Counted from the stretch's first letter, positions 1 through 5,758 are shown. The stretch is DNA of 9,351 bases from an uncultured Megasphaera sp. (GCA_902464195.1 CABQJB010000075.1:1-9351); one strand, 5' to 3'. Translations and numbers: made by a program. The notes: generated by a model from the letters alone, not told the origin.

Positions 1-458
1 CTCAGATCCTGGGCGGCATTTTAGGCGCTGCTATCGTCTGGCTGGCTTACTTGCCGCATTGGGCTGAAACGGAAGATAAATCGGCGAAACTCGGTATCTT
101 CTGCACGGCTCCGGCTATCCGCAACTATCCGGCCAACTTCCTTTGCGAATTCATTGCCACTTTCTTCCTGATGTTCGTCATCTGGATGATTTTCTCCAAT
201 AAAGTCGGGGCTATGCCGGCAGGCCTTGGGCCGTACATCGTCGGTATCCTCATCTGGGCTTTGGGCATGAGCCTTGGCGGGCCCACAGGTTACGCCATGA
301 ACCCGGCTCGAGACTTAGGTCCGCGTATTGCCCATGCTATTTTGCCGATTGCCGGTAAAGGCGGTTCGGACTGGGCTTATGCCTGGGTCCCTGTCTTCGG
401 TCCGCTGGCTGGTGCTTTTGCAGCCTACGTCGTAGCCATGGCTTTGAACGTCTTCTAA
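1..458 (+). CDS. glpF: Glycerol uptake facilitator (aquaglyceroporin, MIP family), 3' part
   Basis: The reading frame is open from the window edge (first full codon at position 3) and ends with TAA at 456-458, giving the last 151 residues. A typical GlpF has about 230-280, so the N-terminal part, including the first NPA motif, lies outside the window. The second half-helix motif is visible as MNPARDLGPR, with NPA encoded at 300-308. The Arg-Asp directly after NPA is typical of glycerol-conducting members rather than water-only aquaporins. Several hydrophobic segments suggest membrane helices: around LGAAIVWLAYL, FIATFFLMFVIWMIF, YIVGILIWALGM and the C-terminal VFGPLAGAFAAYVVAMAL. The family moves glycerol passively across the inner membrane, where glycerol kinase would trap it as glycerol-3-phosphate. 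No kinase gene is visible in this window. The oxidation operon downstream is on the same strand but separated by a terminator and its own promoter. Confidence 0.93.
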   Translation, partial: QILGGILGAAIVWLAYLPHWAETEDKSAKLGIFCTAPAIRNYPANFLCEFIATFFLMFVIWMIFSNKVGAMPAGLGPYIVGILIWALGMSLGGPTGYAMNPARDLGPRIAHAILPIAGKGGSDWAYAWVPVFGPLAGAFAAYVVAMALNVF

Positions 459-482
459 TCTATTTATATATGGTTTTGGGAA

Positions 483-509
483 AGGGCTTGTCATTTTTCG
501 ACAGGCCCT
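483..509 (+). terminator. Intrinsic terminator after glpF
   Basis: A 10-bp stem (AGGGCTTGTC at 483-492 with GACAGGCCCT at 500-509, one G-T wobble) encloses a 7-base loop. It is followed by a pyrimidine-rich CTCCTTT rather than a clean T run. It starts 24 bp after the glpF stop codon. The stem core is shared with the two other terminators in this window. Confidence 0.75.
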
Positions 510-587
510 CTCCTTTACCTAAAATCACAAATTTGCTTATTTATTTTGGACAAAATTTCATGATTAATTAAAGGTAATGTTCCTGTG

Positions 588-603
588 TTTTTTCATGAAA
601 AAA
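588..603. promoter_or_regulatory. 16-bp perfect palindrome upstream of the glpA-like promoter
   Basis: TTTTTTCATGAAAAAA is a perfect palindrome 40 bp upstream of the predicted -35 box. A related half, ATTTCATGA, lies 35 bp further upstream around 556-563. It could be a repressor or activator site, or simply an AT-rich palindrome. No protein can be assigned. Confidence 0.3.
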
Positions 604-617
604 TAGTATAAGTCGGC

Positions 618-661
618 TTTGTGAAAATATGTAAAAACACTCTTGCAATTATTTTCACAAA
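618..661. promoter_or_regulatory. 12-bp inverted repeat around the promoter: candidate operator
   Basis: TTTGTGAAAATA at 618-629 is repeated perfectly in inverted orientation as TATTTTCACAAA at 650-661, with a 20-bp spacer. The arms are offset by 32 bp, about three helical turns. The right arm lies between the -35 and -10 boxes and the -35 box lies in the spacer, so a bound protein would block polymerase. Each arm contains TTGTGAA, the half-site of the redox repressor Rex in Gram-positive bacteria. Rex control is a hypothesis only, because the sites at 619-636 and 643-660 each have one perfect and one poor half. Confidence 0.55.
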
Positions 662-671
662 CCGATATAAT
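643..671 (+). promoter_or_regulatory. Promoter of the glycerol-3-phosphate oxidation operon
   Basis: A -35 box TTGCAA (643-648, 4 of 6 consensus bases) and a perfect -10 box TATAAT (666-671) are separated by the ideal 17 bp. Transcription would start near 678, giving a leader of about 47 bases before the ATG at 725. Confidence 0.75.
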
Positions 672-724
672 AAGGGCATCAAAGATAGTGATACTTGGTA
701 TTTACAGAGAAAGAGGTTGTGAAC

Positions 725-2185
725 ATGACAAAACAAGCAGATGTCGTCGTAATTGGCGGCGGTATTACCGGCACAGCCATTTTGCACGAATTGGCAAAGT
801 ACAATCTTCGTGCAGTCCTGGTTGAACAGGAACCGGAACTGGCTGCCGGAACGACAAAGGCCAACAGTGCCATCCTTCACGCAGGTTTCGATGCGCCTAC
901 GGGTAGTATGAAAGCCCGCATGAATGTCGCAGGCAATGCAATGTATCATGAATTGAAAGACGAATTGGATCTGGGCATCCGCTGGTCCGGCTCGTATGTA
1001 GCCGCTCTCGACGATGAACAGATGGCCGTCCTCAAGGAACTCCTCGAACGGGGCAATGCCAATGGTGTTCCCGGACTGAAAATCGTCAGCGGCGATGAAA
1101 TGCGCAAAGAAGAACCGAATGTCAGCAAGGACATCAAAGGTGCACTCTGGGCTCCGACTGCCGGTATCTGCTGGCCTTTCGGCCTGGCGCTGGCTTTTGC
1201 TGAAAATGCCGTCATCAACGGTGCTGAAGTCATCCGTGAATGTCAGGTCACGGGCATTACCGTAGAAGACGGTGCCATCAAAGCCGTTGAAACGGACAAG
1301 GGTACTATCGAAACGAAATACGTCATCAATGCTGCCGGCGTCCATGCCGACGAAATCAGCCGCCTTGCCGGGGACGATACCTTCAAGATTCATCCGCGCC
1401 GCGGCGAATACATCCTCTTTGATAAAACAGCTCAGAAAGACCTCGTTTACTCACCGATTTTCCCGACACCGACGAAAATGGGCAAAGGCATCCTGGTCTG
1501 CGCGACGACGCATGGCAACGTCTTTGTCGGCCCGAACGCCCAGGATATGCCGGATGAAGAAAAAGACGACACGGCCGTTACCATTCCGGGCATGGACGAA
1601 ATCCTGGACAAAGCCCGCCGCCTGGTCCCGAACATCCCTGTAGGCGCTACGATTACGGAATTTGCCGGTGTCCGCGCCGTATCCAGCACGGGCGACTTCA
1701 TCCTCGGCCCGTCGGAAAAGACGAAAGGCCTCATCCAGGCTGCCGGCATCCAGTCTCCGGGCCTGACTTCAGCTCCGGCTATCGCCAAATATCTCGTCGA
1801 TGGCATCGTTGCTGAAACTGGCGCTGCTGCCAAGACGGATTACAAGAAAGGCCGTCCGGGCCAGCCCTGCTTCCGCATGATGGCTGAAGCCGACCAGAAA
1901 GCCCTCATCGCCAAGGATCCCCGTTATGGCCGCGTCATCTGTCGCTGCGAAACGATTACGGAAGGGGAAATCGTCGACGCCATTCATCGCCCCGTCGGTG
2001 CCCGCACCGTCGACGGTGTCAAACGCCGCACGCGTGCCGGCATGGGCCGCTGCCAGGGTGGCTTCTGCGGACCTCGTGTTACACAGATTTTGTCCCGTGA
2101 ATTGAACATCCCCGTTACGGAAGTACGGAAAGAAATGCGTAATTCTTACATGTTTTACAACAAAGAAAGCGGAGGTAAGGCATAA
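725..2185 (+). CDS. glpA: GlpA-like FAD-dependent oxidoreductase with C-terminal [2Fe-2S] domain (glycerol-3-phosphate dehydrogenase type)
   Basis: The 486-residue protein opens with a Rossmann FAD-binding motif, VVVIGGGITGTA (about residues 7-18), typical of the DAO/GlpA/GlpD flavoprotein superfamily. Residues 1-370 form the substrate-oxidising DAO part. The C-terminal part carries Cys406-x-Cys408, then Cys443-x4-Cys448, the layout of a BFD-like [2Fe-2S] domain as found at the end of E. coli GlpA. The expected reaction is oxidation of sn-glycerol-3-phosphate to dihydroxyacetone phosphate, with electrons leaving through the iron-sulphur cluster. This function is inferred from the fold, the glpF neighbour and the partner genes. 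Other 2-hydroxy acids or amines are possible substrates for a DAO protein. The ATG at 725 is preferred because AAGAGG ends 8 bases upstream. The in-frame TTG at 695 and GTG at 719 lack such spacing. It is slightly shorter than E. coli GlpA (about 540 residues). The stop codon overlaps the next start in TAATG, suggesting translational coupling. Confidence 0.85.
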   Translation: MTKQADVVVIGGGITGTAILHELAKYNLRAVLVEQEPELAAGTTKANSAILHAGFDAPTGSMKARMNVAGNAMYHELKDELDLGIRWSGSYVAALDDEQMAVLKELLERGNANGVPGLKIVSGDEMRKEEPNVSKDIKGALWAPTAGICWPFGLALAFAENAVINGAEVIRECQVTGITVEDGAIKAVETDKGTIETKYVINAAGVHADEISRLAGDDTFKIHPRRGEYILFDKTAQKDLVYSPIFPTPTKMGKGILVCATTHGNVFVGPNAQDMPDEEKDDTAVTIPGMDEILDKARRLVPNIPVGATITEFAGVRAVSSTGDFILGPSEKTKGLIQAAGIQSPGLTSAPAIAKYLVDGIVAETGAAAKTDYKKGRPGQPCFRMMAEADQKALIAKDPRYGRVICRCETITEGEIVDAIHRPVGARTVDGVKRRTRAGMGRCQGGFCGPRVTQILSRELNIPVTEVRKEMRNSYMFYNKESGGKA

Positions 2186-3453
2186 TGGGTGAACAACTTT
2201 ATGATATTATCATCGTTGGCGGCGGCCCGGCAGGCTTATCCGCTGCCTACAGCGCTTGGCAGAACGGCGCTAAAAAAATTCTCGTCCTCGAACGTGACCG
2301 CGAAGCTGGCGGCATCCTCCAGCAGTGCATCCACAATGGTTTCGGCCTCCATCACTTCAAAGAAGAACTGACCGGCCCGGGCTACGCTCAGCGCTGCTAT
2401 GACCTGGTCAAGGATAAACCGGAAATCGAAATCCTCGTCGACACCATGGTCCTCAGCGTCAATCCCGACAAGACGGTTACGGCTGTCAGCCCGGCTCACG
2501 GCCTGATGAAGGTACAGGGCAAGACGATCATCCTCACCATGGGCTGCCGCGAACGTACACGCGGTGCCATCCGTATCCCGGGTTATCGTCCGGCTGGCGT
2601 CTTCACGGCCGGTGCAGCGCAGCGCATGGTCAACATGGAAGGCTATCTGCCCGGTAAGAAAATCGTCATTCTCGGCAGTGGCGACATCGGCCTCATCATG
2701 GCCCGCCGCATGACCCTCGAAGGCTGTAAAGTCCAGGCTGTCCTGGAAATCTGCCCCTTCTCGAACGGCTTGACCCGTAATATGGTACAATGTCTGTATG
2801 ACTACGATATTCCTTTGTATCTGTCGCATACTATTACGGCCATCCACGGCAAAGACCGGGTCAACGGCATTACGGCAGCCAAAGTCGACGACCATATGAA
2901 ACCCATTCCGGGCACGGAATTCGACATCGACTGCGATACGCTGCTCCTGTCCGTCGGCCTGATCCCGGAAAATGAATTGTCCCGCGGCTTAGGACTGGCT
3001 ATGCACCCGCTCACCAATGGTCCTATCGTCGACCAGCATCGTGAAACGAGCATCCCCGGTATCTTTGCAGCCGGCAACGTCGTCCACGTCCATGACTTGG
3101 TAGACTTCGTATCGGAAGAAGCTGAAATCGCCGGTAAATACGCTGCCCTCAAGGCACAGGAACAGCTGCCGGAAGACGTAGCTGACGTCAAAGTCGAAGC
3201 TATCGACGAAGTCCGCACCTGCGTCCCTCAGCATGTCCGCGCCACGGCAGAAGGCGAAACGATCCGCTTGTTCATGCGTGTCCGCAAACCCATGAAAAAA
3301 GCCCGCCTCACTGTCAAGAGCGGTGACGATACGCTGCTGACGAAAGTCCTCCCCGTCGCCAAACCGAGTGAAATGATCGCCGTCAACGTACCGGCTGAAA
3401 AAGCCAAGGGTCATCATGCGGATTGGACCGTTTCCGTAAAGGAGGAAGCATAA
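2185..3453 (+). CDS. FAD/NAD(P)-dependent oxidoreductase, partner of the GlpA-like protein
   Basis: This 422-residue flavoprotein is of the pyridine nucleotide-disulphide oxidoreductase type. The first dinucleotide motif, IIIVGGGPAG (residues 8-17), and the acidic Glu36 at the end of the second strand fit FAD binding. A second motif, VILGSGDIG (about 161-169), fits NAD(P) binding. The GIFAAGN segment at 292-298 matches the second FAD contact in this family. No redox-active CxxC pair of the thioredoxin reductase kind is seen, although MGCRER is present near residue 115. Residues from about 340 form an extra C-terminal domain. In E. coli the second subunit of the anaerobic enzyme is GlpB, but this protein looks more like the NAD(P)-binding partner found next to GlpA-like proteins in anaerobic Bacillota. 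It probably takes electrons from the [2Fe-2S] domain of its neighbour. The final acceptor is unknown. Its start overlaps the previous stop by one base, and GGAGG lies 9 bases upstream. Confidence 0.83.
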   Translation: MGEQLYDIIIVGGGPAGLSAAYSAWQNGAKKILVLERDREAGGILQQCIHNGFGLHHFKEELTGPGYAQRCYDLVKDKPEIEILVDTMVLSVNPDKTVTAVSPAHGLMKVQGKTIILTMGCRERTRGAIRIPGYRPAGVFTAGAAQRMVNMEGYLPGKKIVILGSGDIGLIMARRMTLEGCKVQAVLEICPFSNGLTRNMVQCLYDYDIPLYLSHTITAIHGKDRVNGITAAKVDDHMKPIPGTEFDIDCDTLLLSVGLIPENELSRGLGLAMHPLTNGPIVDQHRETSIPGIFAAGNVVHVHDLVDFVSEEAEIAGKYAALKAQEQLPEDVADVKVEAIDEVRTCVPQHVRATAEGETIRLFMRVRKPMKKARLTVKSGDDTLLTKVLPVAKPSEMIAVNVPAEKAKGHHADWTVSVKEEA

Positions 3454-3454
3454 C

Positions 3455-3826
3455 ATGAGTGTAGAAACGAAACAACTGAACTGCATCAACTGCCCGCTGG
3501 GCTGCCTGCTTACTGTTACCCTGGAAGATGGTAAAATTACCAAGGTCACAGGCAATACGTGCCCGCGCGGTGAAAAATATGCCCATCAGGAATTGACGGA
3601 CCCGCAGCGCATGCTGACCTCGACAGTCCGCATCGAAGGCGGCGAACTGCCGCTCCTGCCGGTCGTATCCAAGACGACCCTGCCGAAAGGCAAAATCCTC
3701 GACTGTGCAGCCGCCCTGCGCAGAGTCGAAGTCAAAGCCCCGGTCCATACAGGCGACGTCATCGTCAAAGATATCCTGGGCCTCGGCGTAGATATCGTGG
3801 CCAGCCGCGATATGGGCAAAGAATAA
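3455..3826 (+). CDS. DUF1667 family protein with four-cysteine cluster motif
   Basis: This 123-residue protein starts one base after the previous stop, with GGAGG 9 bases upstream, so it is almost certainly co-translated with the two flavoproteins. The N-terminus has Cys10-x2-Cys13-x3-Cys17, then Cys36 in a CPRG motif. This resembles the [4Fe-4S] motif at the start of molybdopterin oxidoreductases, and the following TDPQRMLTSTVRI also resembles the text after that motif. A fifth cysteine, Cys84, stands alone. No molybdopterin-binding domain is attached. The family is known as a conserved neighbour of GlpA-like and FAD oxidoreductase genes in anaerobes, without a settled function. I infer a small electron-transfer or assembly subunit of the complex. 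Its presence where E. coli has GlpC suggests a soluble rather than membrane-linked enzyme. No signal peptide or membrane segment is seen. Confidence 0.85.
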   Translation: MSVETKQLNCINCPLGCLLTVTLEDGKITKVTGNTCPRGEKYAHQELTDPQRMLTSTVRIEGGELPLLPVVSKTTLPKGKILDCAAALRRVEVKAPVHTGDVIVKDILGLGVDIVASRDMGKE

Positions 3827-3860
3827 GCATCGGTACCAATATTCCCTCTTACATATACCA

Positions 3861-3894
3861 GAAAGGGGCTGTCGCATGTGCGACAGCCCCTTTC
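3861..3894 (+). terminator. Terminator of the glpA-like operon
   Basis: A perfect 16-bp inverted repeat pairs GAAAGGGGCTGTCGCA (3861-3876) with TGCGACAGCCCCTTTC (3879-3894). It starts 34 bp after the DUF1667 stop codon. The hairpin is very strong, but its T tract is only TTTCTC. Being symmetrical, it could act on either strand. Confidence 0.85.
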
Positions 3895-3928
3895 TCGTTG
3901 CTCGTTGTTCGTGGCTAGTGGCTAGCGA
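3894..3928. repeat. Heptanucleotide tandem array, CTCGTGG type, 5 units
   Basis: Five consecutive 7-bp units read CTCGTTG, CTCGTTG, TTCGTGG, CTAGTGG and CTAGCGA. The first base overlaps the end of the terminator stem. The period of 7 is exact although the units diverge. Confidence 0.7.
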
Positions 3929-4000
3929 AAAGAGGTTGCAGGGGTCGTCCTCTACAGCGGTTTTTTTCATGCTAAAGGTTTATCGCCTGGTTGCGATTGC

Positions 4001-4026
4001 GTAGGGGACGTCCTGTCAAGGCGTCC
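4001..4026 (+). repeat. GTAG-headed imperfect palindrome (REP-like)
   Basis: GTAGGGG is followed by a hairpin. GGACG (4006-4010) pairs with CGTCC (4022-4026) and CCT with AGG, around a GTCA loop with one bulged T. A GTAG head followed by an imperfect palindrome is the layout of REP elements moved by REP-associated tyrosine transposases. Confidence 0.55.
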
Positions 4027-4155
4027 AGCCTCTGCTGTCCGTTTTGGCAACCGTCTTGCGCCTTCCGCTGGTCGGCACCTGACGGGCCAAAAAGGCCGCG
4101 TGAATCCTGTGCATAGCCGGAATTTATGACAGACGGCACACGGTCGTAATACACT

Positions 4156-4194
4156 CATGAGTATGTCGCGGCGAAGCCGCACATGAGTCCGAGG
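4156..4194 (+). repeat. 37-bp hairpin repeat, copy 1
   Basis: The layout is ATGAGTATGTC, then the hairpin GCGGC-GAA-GCCGC, then ATGAGTCCGAGG. The short GAGT motif occurs on both sides of the hairpin. Copies 2 and 3 follow within 230 bp in the same orientation. Confidence 0.7.
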
Positions 4195-4233
4195 CGGCCT
4201 GCGAACTGCGACCGGCCACCTGCGAACTGCGTT
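4192..4233. repeat. Heptanucleotide tandem array, CTGCGAA type, 6 units
   Basis: Units in exact register are AGGCGGC, CTGCGAA, CTGCGAC, CGGCCAC, CTGCGAA and CTGCGTT. The array begins in the last bases of the preceding hairpin repeat. Confidence 0.7.
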
Positions 4234-4238
4234 CATTT

Positions 4239-4269
4239 CATGAGTCTGTCACGGCGGAACGCCGCATCC
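4239..4269 (+). repeat. 37-bp hairpin repeat, copy 2 (3' part replaced)
   Basis: CATGAGTCTGTCA is followed by the hairpin CGGCG-GAA-CGCCG. The stem bases differ from copy 1 but still pair perfectly around a GAA loop. The TGAGTCCGAGG tail is missing. The copy stops where the next element begins with GTAGGGG at 4270. Confidence 0.65.
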
Positions 4270-4352
4270 GTAGGGGCCGCCCAGAGCGGTCTGACTCGTC
4301 AAATGCAGGAGATGATTTCCCGAACGGATGACAGCGGCGGGCGGCCCGCTAC
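4270..4352. repeat. Inverted pair of GTAG-headed palindromes (REPIN-like), copy A
   Basis: The left end is GTAGGGGCCGCCC (4270-4282). The right end, on the minus strand, is GTAGCGGGCCGCCC (4352-4339). This makes an 83-bp unit with GTAG at both outer ends. The left half can fold (GGCCGC with GCGGTC). The interior shares CAGGA and then ATGATTTCCC (4312-4321) with the second pair at 7268-7377, which supports common descent. Confidence 0.6.
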
Positions 4353-4386
4353 GCGCTGAGGGTTTCCCGAAGCGTCGTTGTCAGTT

Positions 4387-4423
4387 TGAGTCTGTCGCGG
4401 CGGAGCCGCATCTGAGTCCGAGG
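4387..4423 (+). repeat. 37-bp hairpin repeat, copy 3
   Basis: TGAGTCTGTC, the hairpin GCGGC-GGA-GCCGC, and ATCTGAGTCCGAGG. This copy is complete and closest to an apparent consensus. Confidence 0.7.
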
Positions 4424-4432
4424 AAAAGGCCA

Positions 4433-4453
4433 TAGTTCGTGATTCGTAGCTCA
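4433..4453. repeat. Short heptanucleotide array, 3 units
   Basis: TAGTTCG, TGATTCG and TAGCTCA follow one another with a period of 7. They are a rotated, diverged form of the CTCGTGG-type array near 3900. Confidence 0.45.
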
Positions 4454-4480
4454 TAAAAACCTGCCATTATACTCGAATAA

Positions 4481-4501
4481 GCTGTGGTTAAACATCACAG
4501 C
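4481..4501. other. Small hairpin GCTGTG/CACAGC
   Basis: A perfect 6-bp inverted repeat with a 9-base AT-rich spacer abuts the next REP-like element. No T run follows, so I do not call it a terminator. Confidence 0.35.
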
Positions 4502-4528
4502 GGGCCGCCTTACCCAGGCGGCCCCTAC
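4501..4528 (-). repeat. GTAG-headed palindrome (REP-like), minus orientation
   Basis: Read on the minus strand, GTAG (4528-4525) is followed by GGGCCGCC and its perfect complement GGCGGCCC around a 7-base spacer TGGGTAA. It is the cleanest hairpin of the GTAGGGG family in this window. Confidence 0.6.
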
Positions 4529-4555
4529 GCACAAGGCCGTTGGCCGTGTATTTTT

Positions 4556-4572
4556 GCGGTCCGCAGGACCGC
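4556..4572. other. GC-rich hairpin before the heptamer array
   Basis: GCGGTCC (4556-4562) pairs perfectly with GGACCGC (4566-4572) around GCA. It leads directly into the 7-bp array. Confidence 0.4.
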
Positions 4573-4606
4573 GGCGGCCTGCGGCCTGCGAACTGCGGTC
4601 TGCGTC
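4572..4606. repeat. Heptanucleotide tandem array, CTGCGGC type, 5 units
   Basis: The units are CGGCGGC, CTGCGGC, CTGCGAA, CTGCGGT and CTGCGTC, in exact register. The array covers the position where the -35 box of the peptidase promoter would lie. Confidence 0.7.
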
Positions 4607-4613
4607 TTTTCCA

Positions 4614-4622
4614 TGCTATAAT
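4614..4622 (+). promoter_or_regulatory. Extended -10 promoter of the M20 peptidase gene
   Basis: TGC followed by a perfect TATAAT (4617-4622) forms an extended -10 element 32 bp before the ATG. The -35 position (about 4594-4599) reads TGCGGT inside the 7-bp array and does not match consensus. Confidence 0.55.
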
Positions 4623-4654
4623 AAGGTTACCATGCTGAGAGAGGAGTCATCATC

Positions 4655-5758
4655 ATGAATGAAGAGATTGAGCAATATGTACGGAATCACGGCCGTGATT
4701 TTATGGAATGGCTTTGTGATATTATTTCTATTCCTTCACCGACCGGGCATGAACAGGCCAAGGGCGAATGGATATTGAATCTTTTGCATCAATGGGGCGC
4801 CGCCGAGGCGTATCGCGATGCCGCTGGAAATGTGGTCTATCCCTGCCATGTAAAAAGCGGTGAAAAGGTCGCCCTTTACACCGCGCATATGGATACGGTA
4901 TTCCAGGATTTGCAGGAAATCCATATCCACCAGACAGGTCATATTTTATCGGCGCCGTCGTGCAGTGACAACAGCGCCAGTATCGCCGGTCTATTATTTA
5001 TCATTAAAATGTTCCACGATTTACAGCTCACGCCGCCGCAGGGTCTGCTCTTTGCCTTCGATGTCGGCGAAGAAGGCTTGGGTAATCTCAAGGGGATGCG
5101 GCAGGTCATGGCCGACTGGCACGACCGAATTGCCGAAGTCGTGGCTGTCGATTGTACTTTTGATACGTTCGTGACGACAGCCGTCGGCTCCCGCCGCTAT
5201 GCCATCACCGTCGAAGCTGCCGGTGGCCACAGCTGGATGCATTTCGGCCAGTCCAATGCCATTGCCGAAGCGGCCCGCATCATCAGCCAGCTCTATGCGC
5301 TGTCCGTGCCATCCCAGCCAAAGACGACATACAATATCGGCACCATCACGGGCGGCACGACGGTCAATTCCATTGCGGCGAAGGCCGTGTTCACTGTCGA
5401 CTTGCGCTCAGAAAACGCTGATGAGCTGGACAAACTGGACCAAGCCTTTCAAAGTCTCCTGGACGATACCAAAGGGGAAACGGTCCATATCCAAACCCAG
5501 CTACTCGGCGAACGGCCCTGCAGCCGTCTGGACACCAATCCCCTGGCAGACCGCATCACGGCCATCCGCCGGCGCCACGGCCTGCCGACGCCGTGCATTG
5601 CCGGCAGTACCGATGCCAATATTCCCATGAGTCAGGGCATCCCGGCCATTTCCTTCGGCTTCTGCCGCAGCCGTGGCGAGCACACGTTGCAAGAATCGCT
5701 GGATGTCGATACCCTCCTTCCCGGCATGATCCAAATGCTGGAATTCATAGGGCTATAA
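4655..5758 (+). CDS. M20 family zinc metallopeptidase (PepT/ArgE/DapE superfamily)
   Basis: This 367-residue cytoplasmic protein has no signal peptide. Family motifs occur in order. AHMDTV gives metal ligand His78 and Asp80. CSDNSASIAGLL gives the likely bridging Asp105. DVGEEGLG gives catalytic Glu139 and metal ligand Glu140. VDCTFD gives Asp166. GEHTLQE near the C-terminus gives His343. A smaller dimerisation domain lies between about 183 and 290 and begins with GGHSWMHFGQSNA, where His192 is the usual conserved histidine. The length is typical. Family members hydrolyse peptides or N-acylated amino acids with two zinc ions. The substrate cannot be told from sequence alone. The ATG at 4655 is chosen because GAGGAG lies 8 bases upstream. 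The gene appears to be a single-gene unit with its own promoter. Its last 6 bases overlap the convergent beta-helix gene, and no terminator is visible after it. Confidence 0.9.
   Translation: MNEEIEQYVRNHGRDFMEWLCDIISIPSPTGHEQAKGEWILNLLHQWGAAEAYRDAAGNVVYPCHVKSGEKVALYTAHMDTVFQDLQEIHIHQTGHILSAPSCSDNSASIAGLLFIIKMFHDLQLTPPQGLLFAFDVGEEGLGNLKGMRQVMADWHDRIAEVVAVDCTFDTFVTTAVGSRRYAITVEAAGGHSWMHFGQSNAIAEAARIISQLYALSVPSQPKTTYNIGTITGGTTVNSIAAKAVFTVDLRSENADELDKLDQAFQSLLDDTKGETVHIQTQLLGERPCSRLDTNPLADRITAIRRRHGLPTPCIAGSTDANIPMSQGIPAISFGFCRSRGEHTLQESLDVDTLLPGMIQMLEFIGL

Larger units (their letters stand above)
3827..4654. other. 828-bp gene-free region made largely of small repeats
   Basis: No open frame here has both a ribosome binding site and recognisable protein sequence. 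The region holds the operon terminator, four arrays of 7-bp units, three copies of a 37-bp hairpin repeat, four GTAG-headed palindromes (two as a pair), two further hairpins and the promoter of the downstream peptidase gene, each listed separately. In 3929-4000 and 4027-4155 I see nothing I can name. A TTTTTTT run at 3961-3967 is not preceded by a convincing stem. Confidence 0.75.

Noticed and set aside
459..724. Riboswitch or GlpP-type antiterminator leader before the glpA-like gene
   Set aside because: The predicted transcription start near 678 leaves only about 47 bases of leader, with no terminator/antiterminator pair. The strong hairpin at 483-509 belongs to the glpF transcript.
593..1393. 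266-codon frame on the minus strand opposite the glpA-like gene
   Set aside because: It overlaps the glpA-like gene and its promoter, with no family likeness. The same reasoning applies to minus-strand frames at 2236-2895 and 2989-3555.
3383..3970. 195-codon minus-strand frame crossing DUF1667 and the operon terminator
   Set aside because: It is antisense to a clear gene, and its N-terminal part is translated from the terminator and the 7-bp array.
3967..4236. Small minus-strand frames of 89 and 60 codons in the repeat region
   Set aside because: They start in or next to repeats, lack ribosome binding sites, and overlap each other in different frames. The translations look like repeat sequence rather than protein.
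4156..4606. CRISPR array in the repeat-rich gap
   Set aside because: The 37-bp copies are few, diverged and unevenly spaced, the other repeats are of different kinds, and no cas genes are visible.
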